In this document: piece after piece, positions 31,909-32,472 of the stretch
How positions within the stretch are numbered: the first letter of the stretch is position 1
How the letters are laid out: each line of letters starts with the position of its first letter
Program-made: the position numbers and the translations under genes
The notes under the pieces: generated by a model
The model's input: only the letters and a program-made list of their open reading frames with translations
What the model was told of the DNA's origin: nothing
The model's database searches: none
From: CAWBRT01 sp049519595
Lineage (GTDB): Bacteria > Acidobacteriota > Terriglobia > Terriglobales > Acidobacteriaceae
DNA: 32,472 bases
Reading direction: 5' to 3'
NCBI GenBank assembly: GCA_049519595.1
Contig: JBEKQP010000016.1
Location: forward strand, 1-32,472

Positions 31909-32472
31909 TTAGCCGCACCAAAGCGGTACCCTGCTCCGCGGACAGTTCGCAAGTATTGCGGCTGCTCGGGATCCTTTTCGATCTTTTCGCGGAGACGGCG
32001 CACATAAACATCGACCGAGCGAGGAGTGACAAAGGCGGTTTCACGCCAAACGGCATCCAGCAACTGATCGCGAGTAAACACCCTTCCGGGATGGCGCGCC
32101 ATGTAATCCAAGAGTCGGAATTCCGTCGCGGTGGTTGCTATCGACTGGCCGCGTACGGTAAGCGTCATGGCGCCACCATCGATCACAAGGTCTTCAAACT
32201 CTACCACTTCCGACGCCAGCGGTCCTTCAAATCGACGCAGCACAGCCTTGACGCGGGCCACGACTTCTCGGGGGCTGAACGGCTTTGAGATATAGTCGTC
32301 GGCACCGAGTTCAAAGCCAAGTACGCGGTCGGGCTCCCCGGTCTTTGCCGTCAGGAAAATGACAGGGGTCATGGCGAGCGCCTGCTTTCCCCGTATCTGG
32401 CGGCACAAGTCAAAGCCGTCGCCGCCGGGAACCATGACGTCCAGCAAGAACAACAAAGGTTTCTGCTTCTCG
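31905..32472 (-). CDS. phoB: Phosphate-regulon-type response regulator PhoB, N-terminus cut by window edge
   Basis: 189 residues are present; the start lies beyond the window. The receiver domain shows the phosphorylation aspartate in LLDVMVPGGDGF, the switch threonine and lysine in FLTAKTG and ISKPFSPREV, then a linker and an OmpR/PhoB winged-helix DNA-binding domain with RVFTRDQLLDAVW and RSVDVYVRRLREKIE...RTVRGAGYRF. It heads the phoB-phoR-phoU-pstS order on the minus strand. It is assigned as PhoB by this context together with the OmpR-family domain, and presumably binds the 7-4-7 boxes found near phoU2 and pstC. Confidence 0.92.
   Translation of the reverse strand, partial: EKQKPLLFLLDVMVPGGDGFDLCRQIRGKQALAMTPVIFLTAKTGEPDRVLGFELGADDYISKPFSPREVVARVKAVLRRFEGPLASEVVEFEDLVIDGGAMTLTVRGQSIATTATEFRLLDYMARHPGRVFTRDQLLDAVWRETAFVTPRSVDVYVRRLREKIEKDPEQPQYLRTVRGAGYRFGAAK

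Overview
The window reads as chromosomal DNA of a soil-type Acidobacteriota (Terriglobia/Koribacter-like). This is inference from gene style rather than a marker gene: moderately high GC, two phoU genes around a split pst locus, a Cys-rich MerR regulator, a Gly/Tyr-rich secreted protein, a lipoprotein phosphoesterase with Ig-like repeats, and many GTG starts. No rRNA, tRNA, CRISPR array, integrase or insertion sequence was seen.

Left part (1-14630): the tail of an MFS transporter is followed by a co-oriented catabolic block: a DapA-superfamily lyase, then a LivJ-HMGF-type branched-chain amino-acid/amide ABC importer. An orphan hybrid PAS histidine kinase lies convergent to it (6096-9353). Next comes a second complete importer, of the iron/polyamine/sugar-phosphate type (binding lipoprotein, two permeases, ATPase), with a TIM-barrel sugar-phosphate isomerase as last gene.

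Middle (14650-23600): a secreted Gly/Tyr-rich protein and a membrane-anchored coiled-coil protein of unknown function, then a divergent pair (ornithine cyclodeaminase-family reductase and an IlvD/Edd sugar-acid dehydratase). A large lipoprotein of the phospholipase C/acid phosphatase family and a divergent MerR regulator with nine C-terminal cysteines close this part. Several hairpins with U-tracts mark gene ends.

Right part (23625-32472): a phosphate-starvation locus entirely on the minus strand. In transcription order it is phoB (cut by the window edge), phoR, phoU2, pstS, a small secreted coiled-coil protein, a flavin-reductase-like PNPOx protein, pstC, pstA, pstB, phoU1. Upstream of phoU2 and pstC are 7-4-7 bp direct-repeat boxes (second half-site GTCAACA or GTTAACA) placed 9-10 bp before a -10-like hexamer, which is the geometry of PhoB-activated promoters. 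pstS has an exact 9-bp direct repeat upstream. The secreted phosphoesterase shares a 9-bp word with the pstS upstream region and may belong to the same regulon.

No wholly new system is evident. The most interesting items are the candidate Pho boxes, including one overlapping a palindrome at the possibly leaderless pstC start, the Cys-rich MerR protein, a LivG ATPase with a degenerate ABC signature, and a shared upstream motif that may link the lyase and dehydratase transcription units.
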